A stretch of 7,517 nt of DNA from Methanobacteriota archaeon (GTDB taxonomy: Archaea; Halobacteriota; Methanosarcinia; Methanosarcinales; Methanosarcinaceae), in contig JAUPKV010000517.1 in NCBI GenBank assembly GCA_030837265.1, positions 1-7,517 of the forward strand, read 5' to 3'. The notes beneath the pieces are model-generated. The model worked only from the letters and a program-made list of their open reading frames with translations, was not told where the DNA came from and searched no databases. Positions within the stretch are counted from its first letter, which is position 1, and each line of letters starts with the position of its first letter. The translations under genes and the position numbers were made by a program. Positions 1 to 5,087 of this stretch are shown piece after piece.

Positions 1-36
1 AAGATAGTTAGTTAAGTTTTTAAGTTATAAACGAAA

Positions 37-123
37 GTACGAGGCTGCGCTTTCATCCCCCACCTGTCCGACCCGATAAATCGGATCTACCGAGGAAGGG
101 GACTTCCTGCTGTGCCTCTGTAC
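37..123. repeat. Nested inverted-repeat element; possible orphan IS200/IS605-type end or structured RNA
   Basis: A GC-rich island in AT-rich DNA. Outer arms 37-45 (GTACGAGGC) and 114-123 (GCCTCTGTAC) pair with one bulged base. A middle stem joins 56-65 (TCCCCCACCT) and 93-102 (AGGAAGGGGA), with 8 of 10 pairs. An apical hairpin forms either from 67-71/81-85 (TCCGA/TCGGA) or from 73-76/81-84 (CCGA/TCGG). A competing hairpin AGGAAG-GGGA-CTTCCT at 93-108 has a GNRA-type loop and excludes the middle stem. No reading frame fits. C-rich and G-rich hairpins of this kind are known at the ends of IS200/IS605 elements, so a solo end or MITE is one reading. A small structured RNA is another. The pairing is seen directly; the identity is inference. 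Confidence 0.4.
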
Positions 124-470
124 TCCCAAGTTAAAAGAAAAATCCTAAAATAGAGTTGAACTTCTCTTAGAATAGTATTTTCTCTAATGACACGAAAAGA
201 TTTAAATTGTAAAACTCCTTACCTGAGATTTTAGACGTTTCACTTTTTGAGATTTTATAGACTAATTTGGATTTTAAAACACAGTAAAAGTCATATTTAA
301 CTTTTTGTTTCCCGAATATCACTTCCTTTTCCAAAAAACGATTTTTCATAGATGAAAGAGAGAAACAAAATCTGAATAAGCTAGCTTGTCCTCTGTGTAT
401 AAATGTCTCAAAATTTTCATATATATGGAATAACTATAAGTAACCAAATATAGGAAATAGGACACCGAGT
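124..470. other. AT-rich intergenic stretch, no supported gene
   Basis: This stretch is AT-rich with stops in most frames. A 60-codon lysine-rich frame on the minus strand (349-167) has a pyrimidine-rich sequence, not a Shine-Dalgarno, ahead of its ATG and resembles no family I know. Apart from the promoter candidates near 396-427 I see no function here. Confidence 0.5.
396..427 (+). promoter_or_regulatory. Candidate TATA boxes for the P-II gene
   Basis: Two TATA-like sequences precede the P-II gene: TGTATAAATG at about 396-405 and CATATATATGG at about 419-429. Archaeal transcription usually starts about 25 bases after the box. That would give a leader of roughly 30 to 55 bases before the ATG at 481. 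No GGAA-N6-TTCC or GGTA-N6-TACC operator of the nitrogen repressor NrpR was seen nearby. Which box is used cannot be decided by eye. Confidence 0.35.
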
Positions 471-471
471 A

Positions 472-476
472 GTGAT
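472..476 (+). promoter_or_regulatory. Probable ribosome binding site deciding the P-II start
   Basis: GTGAT ends four bases before ATG 481 and matches the last five bases of the archaeal Shine-Dalgarno GGAGGTGAT. The in-frame GTG at 472 is therefore more likely part of the ribosome site than the start codon. Confidence 0.45.
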
Positions 477-480
477 AAAA

Positions 481-831
481 ATGAAATATATAATCGCAAT
501 GATAAGACCTGAAAAGCTTGAAGCTGTTAAAAAAGAGCTGCAAAACATAGGAGCAAATGGACTGACAGTCTCATCTGTTGCTGGCTATGGTGCCCAGAAA
601 GGGCATCTGGAAGTTGAAAGATCTAAAGTTAAAAAATACGAAGCCAATCTGCTTGAGAAAATCAAGATCGAAATTGCTGTAAAGGACGATTTTTTACAGG
701 CAACAGTTGAAGCAATCCAGAGAGGATCAAAAGACAAAGATGGTTATGTAGGCAGTGGTAAAATATTTGTGATACCATTAGAAAATGTAATCAGAATACG
801 TACAAACGAAAACGGTAATGCTGCTCTATAA
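481..831 (+). CDS. P-II family nitrogen regulatory protein (GlnK/GlnB-like), divergent T-loop
   Basis: P-II proteins are cytosolic trimers that bind ATP or ADP and 2-oxoglutarate and control ammonium transporters or nitrogen enzymes through a flexible T-loop. From ATG 481 the protein has 116 residues, close to the usual 112. It opens MKYIIAMIRPEKL as the family does. Ligand residues are kept: Q39, K60 (K58 in E. coli GlnB), the B-loop GSGKIF with K94, and R105/R107. The T-loop is unusual: the normal Y-R-G-x-E-Y stretch is replaced by a basic segment at 46-53 (ERSKVKKY), two residues longer, with no tyrosine at position 51. The B-loop is also about two residues longer and has Ser for the usual Asp in GDGKIF. 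A GTG at 472 is in frame, but GTGAT there matches the end of the archaeal Shine-Dalgarno, so ATG is preferred. No amt gene adjoins. It is not NifI2-like, whose T-loop is much longer. The family is sure; the target is unknown. Confidence 0.9.
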   Translation: MKYIIAMIRPEKLEAVKKELQNIGANGLTVSSVAGYGAQKGHLEVERSKVKKYEANLLEKIKIEIAVKDDFLQATVEAIQRGSKDKDGYVGSGKIFVIPLENVIRIRTNENGNAAL

Positions 832-846
832 TGCACAGCTGTTACC

Positions 847-865
847 TTTTAATTTTGTTTTTCTT
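847..865 (+). terminator. T-rich transcription terminator after the P-II gene
   Basis: Runs of T (TTTT, TTTT, TTTTT) within about 20 bases, beginning 16 bases after the P-II stop codon, fit the oligo-T terminators of archaea. A tandem ATTGATTA pair follows at 866-881. Confidence 0.45.
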
Positions 866-881
866 ATTGATTAATTGATTA
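866..881. repeat. Tandem 8-bp direct repeat ATTGATTA x2
   Basis: Two exact, abutting copies of ATTGATTA lie at 866-873 and 874-881, just after the T-rich terminator of the P-II gene. No function is apparent; chance in AT-rich DNA is possible. Confidence 0.5.
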
Positions 882-963
882 ATAATATTTGATAGGTTTA
901 TAAGTTTTGAGTTCTGCTATCGGGTTCTTCATTTGATGTGGAAGTACGAATTAAAGGTCATTA

Positions 964-1769
964 GTATTAAGAGTACCTTTTGAACAGCTCACGGATACAA
1001 TAGATAGAATTCTCGAAAATGCTCTGGTACGGGTTAATCAGGGGAAAACTAAGAAAGAGTTTGAAAACCTTGAAAGCTCGGACACCTTTATGAAAAATCA
1101 GATAAACCGGAACTTGCAAAACAGCAGTATTTAAACTCAGCTGACATCTACAGGCATATCCTGCAAGATGAATGCGAAGAAGACCTCATCAAAGACCTGC
1201 TGGCTATGGACCTCCAGAAGCAGGCAACCATCCTCATCCATGAAACAAAGCAGGATCTTGCGAAAGAATACATGGCTCTAATCCGCGATTACTATGAAGA
1301 CTTGTATGAAGAGGAGCCCCTAAAACCGCAAAACTGGAAAGCTGTCTGTGAAATTCGGATACTCAGCGGGATTTTATACGAGTCCCTGGAAAATTACGAT
1401 GTAGCTATCCCACTCTATGAATCGGTTTTCCCGATCCTGAATACATATAACGAGTCTGACCCTGATAACCCTGAATACCGGTCAATAGTGAGTGTTTTAT
1501 ATACCCAGTTAGGCATTTCATATCATCAGGCCGGGGAGTTTGATAAATCAAAAGATGCCTTTGAAAAAAGTATATCCATAAACTCAAAACTGTTTGATGA
1601 AGAACCTGATAATTTCATGTACATGGGTACGCTTGCAGCAGTATTTTCAGAATATTCAAAATTACTTACTAGCCTGGGTCGAAAAGAAGAAGCTGAAGAG
1701 TATACTGCAAAAATTGAAGAAATAAAGGGTAAAGTATTTGAAAAATTTGGAACCGATGAAATTGAATAA
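964..1769 (+). pseudogene. TPR-repeat protein gene, 5'-truncated and frameshifted
   Basis: Two overlapping frames make one protein. Frame one is open from just after the TAA at 952 and has no ATG or SD-linked start; it gives VPFEQLTDTIDRILENALV and continues to about 1077 (NLES). The second frame, open from 1074 to 1769, takes over with LGHLYEKSDKPELAKQQY. Adding one C near 1077-1079 joins them as NLES-LGHLYEKSD, so a one-base deletion explains the break. The second frame carries about three TPR-like helix pairs: around VCEIRILSGILYESLENYDVA, then LYTQLGISYHQAGEFDKSKD, then YSKLLTSLGRKEEAEEYTAK. TPRs are helical protein-binding repeats. The first ATG in this frame (1206) gives a 187-residue product, but lacks a ribosome site and lies mid-helix, so it is unlikely to be a true start. 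No partner gene is adjacent. The function is unknown. The pseudogene call is likely but could be affected by a sequencing error at one base. Confidence 0.65.
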
Positions 1770-1889
1770 AAGAGGAGAAGCTGAAAAGATTTTCAATCCT
1801 GATGGAGCAGATTGAAATAAAAATATATTAATTGAGCCTTTGTCAATCTCTCTATTATCCTTTAACGACTTCATTAGAAGGATGACTTT
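1770..1889. other. Gap between the two gene remnants
   Basis: A short frame right after the TPR stop (RGEAEKIFNPDGAD, about 1771-1818) resembles TPR-protein tails and may be leftover coding sequence. The rest is AT-rich with nothing recognisable. Confidence 0.3.
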
Positions 1890-2123
1890 ATGGACCCGCA
1901 TCAACTATCCGAAAAAGCGGTTTTATTGATATGATTTAGGAATTAAAAAGAATACAGACTCTTTCTTAAAATCATTCAAGAATCTTAAAGTATTGAAGGA
2001 AGAACTCGATGAGTATTGGGATAAGCATATATTCACTCACAAAATGTCGTATTATTTAAAGTGGTGACTAAGAAGATTGATGAAATAGAGCAAAAGTTAA
2101 ACTCGGAGTTATTCCCTGAATGA
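1890..2123 (+). pseudogene. Decayed small ORF with two frameshifts, unknown function
   Basis: ATG 1890 follows a good ribosome site (AAGGATGA, about 1878-1885). It encodes MDPHQLSEKAVLLI, then stops at 1932. A second frame overlapping it (from 1930) continues YDLGIKKNTDSFLKSFKNL and on through KEELDEYWDKHIFTHKMSYYLK to a stop at 2065. The first frame then resumes from about 2058 as KVVTKKIDEIEQKLNSELFPE and ends with TGA at 2121-2123. Spliced together these give about 78 residues of charged, probably helical protein. Good ribosome site plus continuous coding character over two frame changes suggests a small gene that has decayed. I do not recognise the family. It may be chance in AT-rich DNA. 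Confidence 0.3.
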
Positions 2124-2137
2124 GCAGAGTTAAGGTT

Positions 2138-2152
2138 AGAAAAAGAAATTTG
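2138..2152 (-). terminator. T-rich terminator after the archaellin gene
   Basis: Read on the minus strand this is a pyrimidine run (TTTCTTTTTCT) starting about 14 bases past the archaellin stop codon, in keeping with archaeal oligo-T termination. Confidence 0.4.
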
Positions 2153-2165
2153 TAACTATCTAAGC

Positions 2166-2753
2166 TCAATAAACTACGTAATAATTGTCTTGAACAAGGG
2201 CATCTGGCATCTTAAATTGAATTACAGAAACTGCACCACCCGGAGGTTTAATCTCAAGTTTAACTCGTTCTTTATCAACAGGTAAAGAATTGACTCCAAA
2301 TGTATTTAAATCCATATCTATCCTATATTTTTCGTCTGGTTCTAAATAGTTATCATTGTGACCGGAAGCATAAATTTTAGCAGTATAGGTCCATCCATTT
2401 GTTCCGGTACCATAATCCCGGGATTTGGAAATGTCCTCATCAGTGTAAGTAATAACTGTCTTTTTAAGGTCAATAGGTGTTCCACCAGCAGCAGCAGTTA
2501 AATAAAATACGATATTTCCGGCAACGCCGTTTGCTGTAGATTTAACAATGACATCTCCGGAAGTCAAAAGACTACTGCTTGTCTGTATCGTGCTGGAGTG
2601 AATAACATCTTCGCTCTTCTGAGTGGTTACAAAACCTGTTCCTAAAATTCCAAAACTGAATACTGCAGCTACGATAATGAATGCTATAAGAACTATTGCG
2701 GCTTCAAGTCCTGTAAAACCTTTATCGTTTTTTTGAATGGACTGTATGTTCAA
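2166..2753 (-). CDS. flaB: Archaellin (archaeal flagellin, FlaB/ArlB family), stand-alone copy
   Basis: The filament subunit of the archaellum, exported and processed by the prepilin-type peptidase FlaK/PibD. The 195-residue protein has a 12-residue class III leader; the KNDKG|FTGLEAA motif places cleavage after Gly12, with Glu at mature position +5. A hydrophobic helix at about 16-40 (AAIVLIAFIIVAAVFSFGIL) forms the filament core, followed by GTGFVTTQKS, a typical archaellin stretch. The C-terminal half is a beta-rich outer domain ending VKLEIKPPGGAVSVIQFKMP then a short tail. Length is near the family's roughly 200. The start is TTG at 2753-2751: a stop lies two codons upstream and no ATG or GTG occurs between the promoter and the leader. 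The SD-like GAGGG directly abuts the TTG. No flaC-J genes follow; downstream is decayed DNA and the divergent neighbour is bacterioferritin. It may be an extra archaellin, a pilin-like adhesin, or a copy losing function. Confidence 0.85.
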   Translation of the reverse strand: MNIQSIQKNDKGFTGLEAAIVLIAFIIVAAVFSFGILGTGFVTTQKSEDVIHSSTIQTSSSLLTSGDVIVKSTANGVAGNIVFYLTAAAGGTPIDLKKTVITYTDEDISKSRDYGTGTNGWTYTAKIYASGHNDNYLEPDEKYRIDMDLNTFGVNSLPVDKERVKLEIKPPGGAVSVIQFKMPDALVQDNYYVVY

Positions 2754-2811
2754 CCCTCAGCGTATTTAATCAGTTCGAGTATTATATTAAACAGTAAAAT
2801 GTTATGGTTCA

Positions 2812-2830
2812 AAGTATATATATTTTTCAA
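2812..2830 (-). promoter_or_regulatory. TATA-box promoter for the archaellin gene
   Basis: On the minus strand GAAAAATATATATACTTT carries a purine-rich BRE-like stretch followed by a TATATATA box. The box centre lies about 67 bases upstream of the TTG. Transcription would begin near 2795, giving a leader of about 40 bases. Confidence 0.55.
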
Positions 2831-3045
2831 CTGATATATCTCATTTAAGCTAAAAAAGTATCATGAAATAAATTATAAATTTAAATGAAGTAAAATACGC
2901 AACTTTAATGAAGTTCTTTAATTACGAAACTTTGAAAATATTGTCCGGATTTTTTTAATAAGCTAGTTATTCAGAACCTAATTTTTATAAAAACAATCTG
3001 ACAAGCGAAGCACTCCAAAAAAATATTTATACTATATGCTATATA

Positions 3046-3073
3046 TTTTGGTGCCAAAACTCCCTATTATAGG
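3046..3073. promoter_or_regulatory. Two adjacent palindromes, candidate operator
   Basis: TTTTGG-TG-CCAAAA (3046-3059) has perfect six-base arms. CCTAT-T-ATAGG (3063-3073) has perfect five-base arms and begins three bases later. Both lie 10 to 45 bases after the TATA-like run at about 3021-3045, where a repressor would block or overlap a transcription start. The nearest rightward gene is bacterioferritin, about 230 bases on, so an iron- or redox-responsive regulator is conceivable. That link is inference; the palindromes are seen. Confidence 0.35.
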
Positions 3074-3180
3074 AACAACTGATTTCAAGGAATTTCTATA
3101 GATAATGTTTTGAAAGCACGGGATTACTTTTATTTGAATCTATATATCTATATTTATTAAATATATATGTATGGAGATCA

Positions 3181-3192
3181 TCTATATAAACA
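3181..3192 (+). promoter_or_regulatory. Candidate TATA box for bacterioferritin
   Basis: TCTATATAAACA is the best TATA match upstream of the gene and would give a leader of about 90 bases. A second option, TTAAATATAC at about 3222-3232, would give a leader of about 50 bases. The choice cannot be settled by eye. Confidence 0.4.
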
Positions 3193-3285
3193 ATAATCGC
3201 CTTTGAGTTTATTGAAAGACAATTAAATATACAAGTATCTGTTATATTGTTATGGATTATAAACTTCGATAATTAGAACAAATAT

Positions 3286-3291
3286 GGAGAG
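3286..3291 (+). promoter_or_regulatory. Ribosome binding site of bacterioferritin
   Basis: GGAGAG lies nine bases before ATG 3301. It is a good Shine-Dalgarno and fixes the start. Confidence 0.7.
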
Positions 3292-3300
3292 AATTTACAC

Positions 3301-3771
3301 ATGAAAGGTAATGATAAGATCATAGAACATCTGAATGCTCGTTTGGCCGAAGAACTGACCGCTGTCAACCAGTATATGGTCCATGCCGAGATGTGTGATA
3401 ACTGGGGATACAAAGAGCTGGCAGAGGCAATTGAGAAGCGAGCCGTTGATGAGATGAAGCACGCAGAGAAGTTAATCGCCCGCATTCTCTTTCTGGACGG
3501 GAGACCTATCGTCAGTAACCTGAATCAAATTTTTATCGGCCCGGAAGTGGCAAATATGCATGAGAATGACCGCGAAGCCGAGGACGGTGCTATTAAAGTC
3601 TACAATGATAGTATTCGTTTGGCTGCGGAATTGGGAGATAATGCCACCAGGGCACTTCTTGAGTCTATCCTGAAGGATGAAGAGGATCATATCGACTGGC
3701 TCGAGGCTCAACTTGACCAGATTAAACAGATGGGTATCCAGAACTACCTGGCACAACAGATCAGTGATTGA
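3301..3771 (+). CDS. bfr: Bacterioferritin (haem-binding ferritin, ferroxidase)
   Basis: Bacterioferritin assembles into a hollow 24-subunit shell in the cytoplasm, oxidises Fe(II) at a di-iron site and stores it as a ferric mineral; haem sits between paired subunits and helps release iron. The protein has 156 residues, near the 158 of E. coli Bfr, and aligns without gaps over its core. All di-iron ligands are at their standard positions: E18, E51, H54, E94, E127 and H130, with Y25 also kept. The axial haem ligand M52 is in the usual DEMKHAE motif. The end QMGIQNYLAQQI is also typical. It should therefore be an active ferroxidase. The ferredoxin-nitroreductase gene lies 114 bases downstream on the same strand and could supply electrons, which is inference. 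In this archaeon the haem would come from the siroheme-dependent route, and a bacterial origin is possible. Confidence 0.96.
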   Translation: MKGNDKIIEHLNARLAEELTAVNQYMVHAEMCDNWGYKELAEAIEKRAVDEMKHAEKLIARILFLDGRPIVSNLNQIFIGPEVANMHENDREAEDGAIKVYNDSIRLAAELGDNATRALLESILKDEEDHIDWLEAQLDQIKQMGIQNYLAQQISD

Positions 3772-3779
3772 AGTCGAAA

Positions 3780-3822
3780 CTTCACTTTTATTCTTTTTTC
3801 TCACTTTTAACTCATTTTCTTT
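3780..3822 (+). terminator. T-rich terminator after bacterioferritin
   Basis: Several T runs (TTTT, TTTTTT, TTTT, TTTT) occur in 43 bases just after the stop codon, as in archaeal intrinsic terminators. Some transcripts may read through to the next gene, which is only about 65 bases further on. Confidence 0.45.
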
Positions 3823-3885
3823 GTGCACTTATGAAGTCAATAAATGTTTGCCAGCATTATCTCTATTTTAGCGGATTTGATAATT

Positions 3886-4704
3886 ATGACTACTATAATC
3901 GTTGACCAGGAACGCTGCACAAAGTGCGGCATTTGTGCAACATTATGCATATCAGGTATTATCGATGCAGTTGATGAGACTAACTTTCCTCAAGTGCAGG
4001 AAATAAATGCTCCCCGATGCATGTACTGTGGGCACTGTGAGGTTTTCTGTCCATCAGAAGCGCTTCTCCTGGACTTATCTCCTGATGAGAAAATTTCTCT
4101 ATTCTCCGAGGCCGACACCGTCTCCCCGGAAATCATAGCGTTATATTTTAAGAAACGCAGATCTGTCCGGCATTACACCAGAGATCCAGTCCCAAAGGAG
4201 ACTATTCTCGAAATCCTGGATATTGCTCGTTACGCCGCATCTGGGGGTAATAGTCAATCAGTGCAGTGGTTGGTCATCCATGATCCGGAGAAAGTCCGGA
4301 AGATTGCAGAAATAACTGTCGAATGGATGAAGGGACTGCTGAACACTAGCCATCCCATGAGTGCGTACATACCGATGCTGCTCTCAGCATGGGAGCAGGG
4401 GCACGATGTTATCTGCCGCGATGCACCTCATCTGCTCTTCGCACATATTCCTGAGGGAAATCCTGTCGCTTCTGTCGATGCTATCATCGCTCTTGCTCAT
4501 GTAGATCTGGCTGCACCCGCATTCGGTATTGGTACCTGCTGGGCGGGTTTTGTTGCAGCAGCTTCCATGTCGTATGAACCTCTCCAGCAGGAACTCGGCT
4601 TGCCAGCAGGGAGAAAAAGTGCATATGCGATGATGTTTGGCCATCCGGAGTACAAGGTGTATGGTATTCCCCGGCGGAAACCCCTTGAGGTGATATGGCG
4701 ATGA
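3886..4704 (+). CDS. Nitroreductase with N-terminal 2[4Fe-4S] ferredoxin domain
   Basis: An FMN flavoprotein of the nitroreductase family fused to a bacterial-type ferredoxin, expected to pass electrons from the Fe-S clusters to the flavin and reduce an unknown substrate in the cytoplasm. From ATG 3886 there are 272 residues. The ferredoxin part has C11-x2-C14-x2-C17-x3-C21 and C45-x2-C48-x2-C51-x3-C55-P, enough for two [4Fe-4S] clusters; the first motif lacks the usual Pro after its last Cys. The nitroreductase domain starts at about 89 with KKRRSVRHY, the FMN phosphate site, followed by ARYAASGGNSQSVQWLVI and the late GIGTCWAGF motif. An upstream in-frame ATG at 3844 would add 14 hydrophobic residues not typical of the family, so 3886 is preferred; neither start has a strong SD. 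It lies downstream of bacterioferritin on the same strand. The substrate is unknown; the family also includes flavin and quinone reductases. Confidence 0.88.
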   Translation: MTTIIVDQERCTKCGICATLCISGIIDAVDETNFPQVQEINAPRCMYCGHCEVFCPSEALLLDLSPDEKISLFSEADTVSPEIIALYFKKRRSVRHYTRDPVPKETILEILDIARYAASGGNSQSVQWLVIHDPEKVRKIAEITVEWMKGLLNTSHPMSAYIPMLLSAWEQGHDVICRDAPHLLFAHIPEGNPVASVDAIIALAHVDLAAPAFGIGTCWAGFVAAASMSYEPLQQELGLPAGRKSAYAMMFGHPEYKVYGIPRRKPLEVIWR

Positions 4705-4743
4705 TATTTTGAAGATATGTAGAAAACCATTGTGAGATAGCTA

Positions 4744-4782
4744 TTCATTTTAACTTTCTAACTTATCTTTTTGAGCTTTTCA
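4744..4782 (+). terminator. T-rich terminator after the nitroreductase gene
   Basis: Pyrimidine-rich DNA with runs of T (TTTT, CTTTC, TTTTT, CTTTTC) begins about 40 bases past the stop codon. Confidence 0.35.
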
Positions 4783-5037
4783 GCGTTAGCAGTTATTTAT
4801 AAAATACACGGTTTCATACTTGAGACAATTTTATTTTATCATAAACCAATATTTTAGTTACTAATTTTAAAATGACCAAAAAATTGTATTGCAAAAAAAT
4901 TTCAACGACGTGTATATTATATACTTCTACATTTATTAATTGGTTGGCGTGTCATATTGCATTAGTTGTCAAATGTTAGCCTTAAACGAGCTTTAATATG
5001 GAATTAGAGTTCTAAAATTCTCACTTTAACAGAATTC

Positions 5038-5049
5038 ACTATAAAGATA
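5038..5049 (+). promoter_or_regulatory. Candidate TATA box of the histidine kinase gene
   Basis: ACTATAAAGATA lies about 45 bases before ATG 5088, a suitable distance for a short archaeal leader. The TATATT/TATATA cluster at about 4910-4925 is the alternative. Confidence 0.3.
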
Positions 5050-5087
5050 TTTTGTTAATCAGCTTAAGCTTAAAAGAAGAATACTCT

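Larger units (their letters stand above)
2754..3300. other. 547-base AT-rich divergent intergenic region
   Basis: It separates the archaellin (leftward) and bacterioferritin (rightward) genes. It holds the archaellin promoter near 2812-2830, several TATA-like runs (about 3021-3045, 3140-3175, 3181-3190, 3222-3232) and the palindrome pair at 3046-3073. No reading frame with a ribosome site was seen. Its length leaves room for an unannotated short transcript starting near 3050. Confidence 0.5.
4705..5087. other. 383-base AT-rich intergenic region before the kinase gene
   Basis: The left part holds the T-rich terminator. Further right are TATA-like sequences at about 4910-4925 (GTATATTATATACTT) and 5038-5049 (ACTATAAAGATA). 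The first would give a leader of about 140 bases, the second about 20. No gene was seen. Confidence 0.45.

Noticed and set aside
37..123. tRNA or other standard RNA gene
   Set aside because: No anticodon arm, T-arm or CCA-type end; the arms do not make a cloverleaf.
167..349. 60-residue lysine-rich frame on the minus strand
   Set aside because: No Shine-Dalgarno before its ATG, no recognisable family, low-complexity AT-rich DNA.
360..480. NrpR-type nitrogen operator upstream of the P-II gene
   Set aside because: GGAATAACTATAAG at about 427 looked suggestive, but the second half-site (TTCC or TACC) is absent.
346..543. 65-residue minus-strand frame rich in Tyr, Phe and Ser
   Set aside because: Overlaps the promoter and start of the P-II gene and looks like an antisense shadow.
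3472..3828. 118-residue minus-strand frame opposite bacterioferritin
   Set aside because: Antisense to a clearly real gene whose residues align with the family; no family resemblance of its own.
3677..3871. 64-residue plus-strand frame across the end of bacterioferritin
   Set aside because: Out-of-frame shadow of the bfr 3' end running into T-rich terminator DNA.
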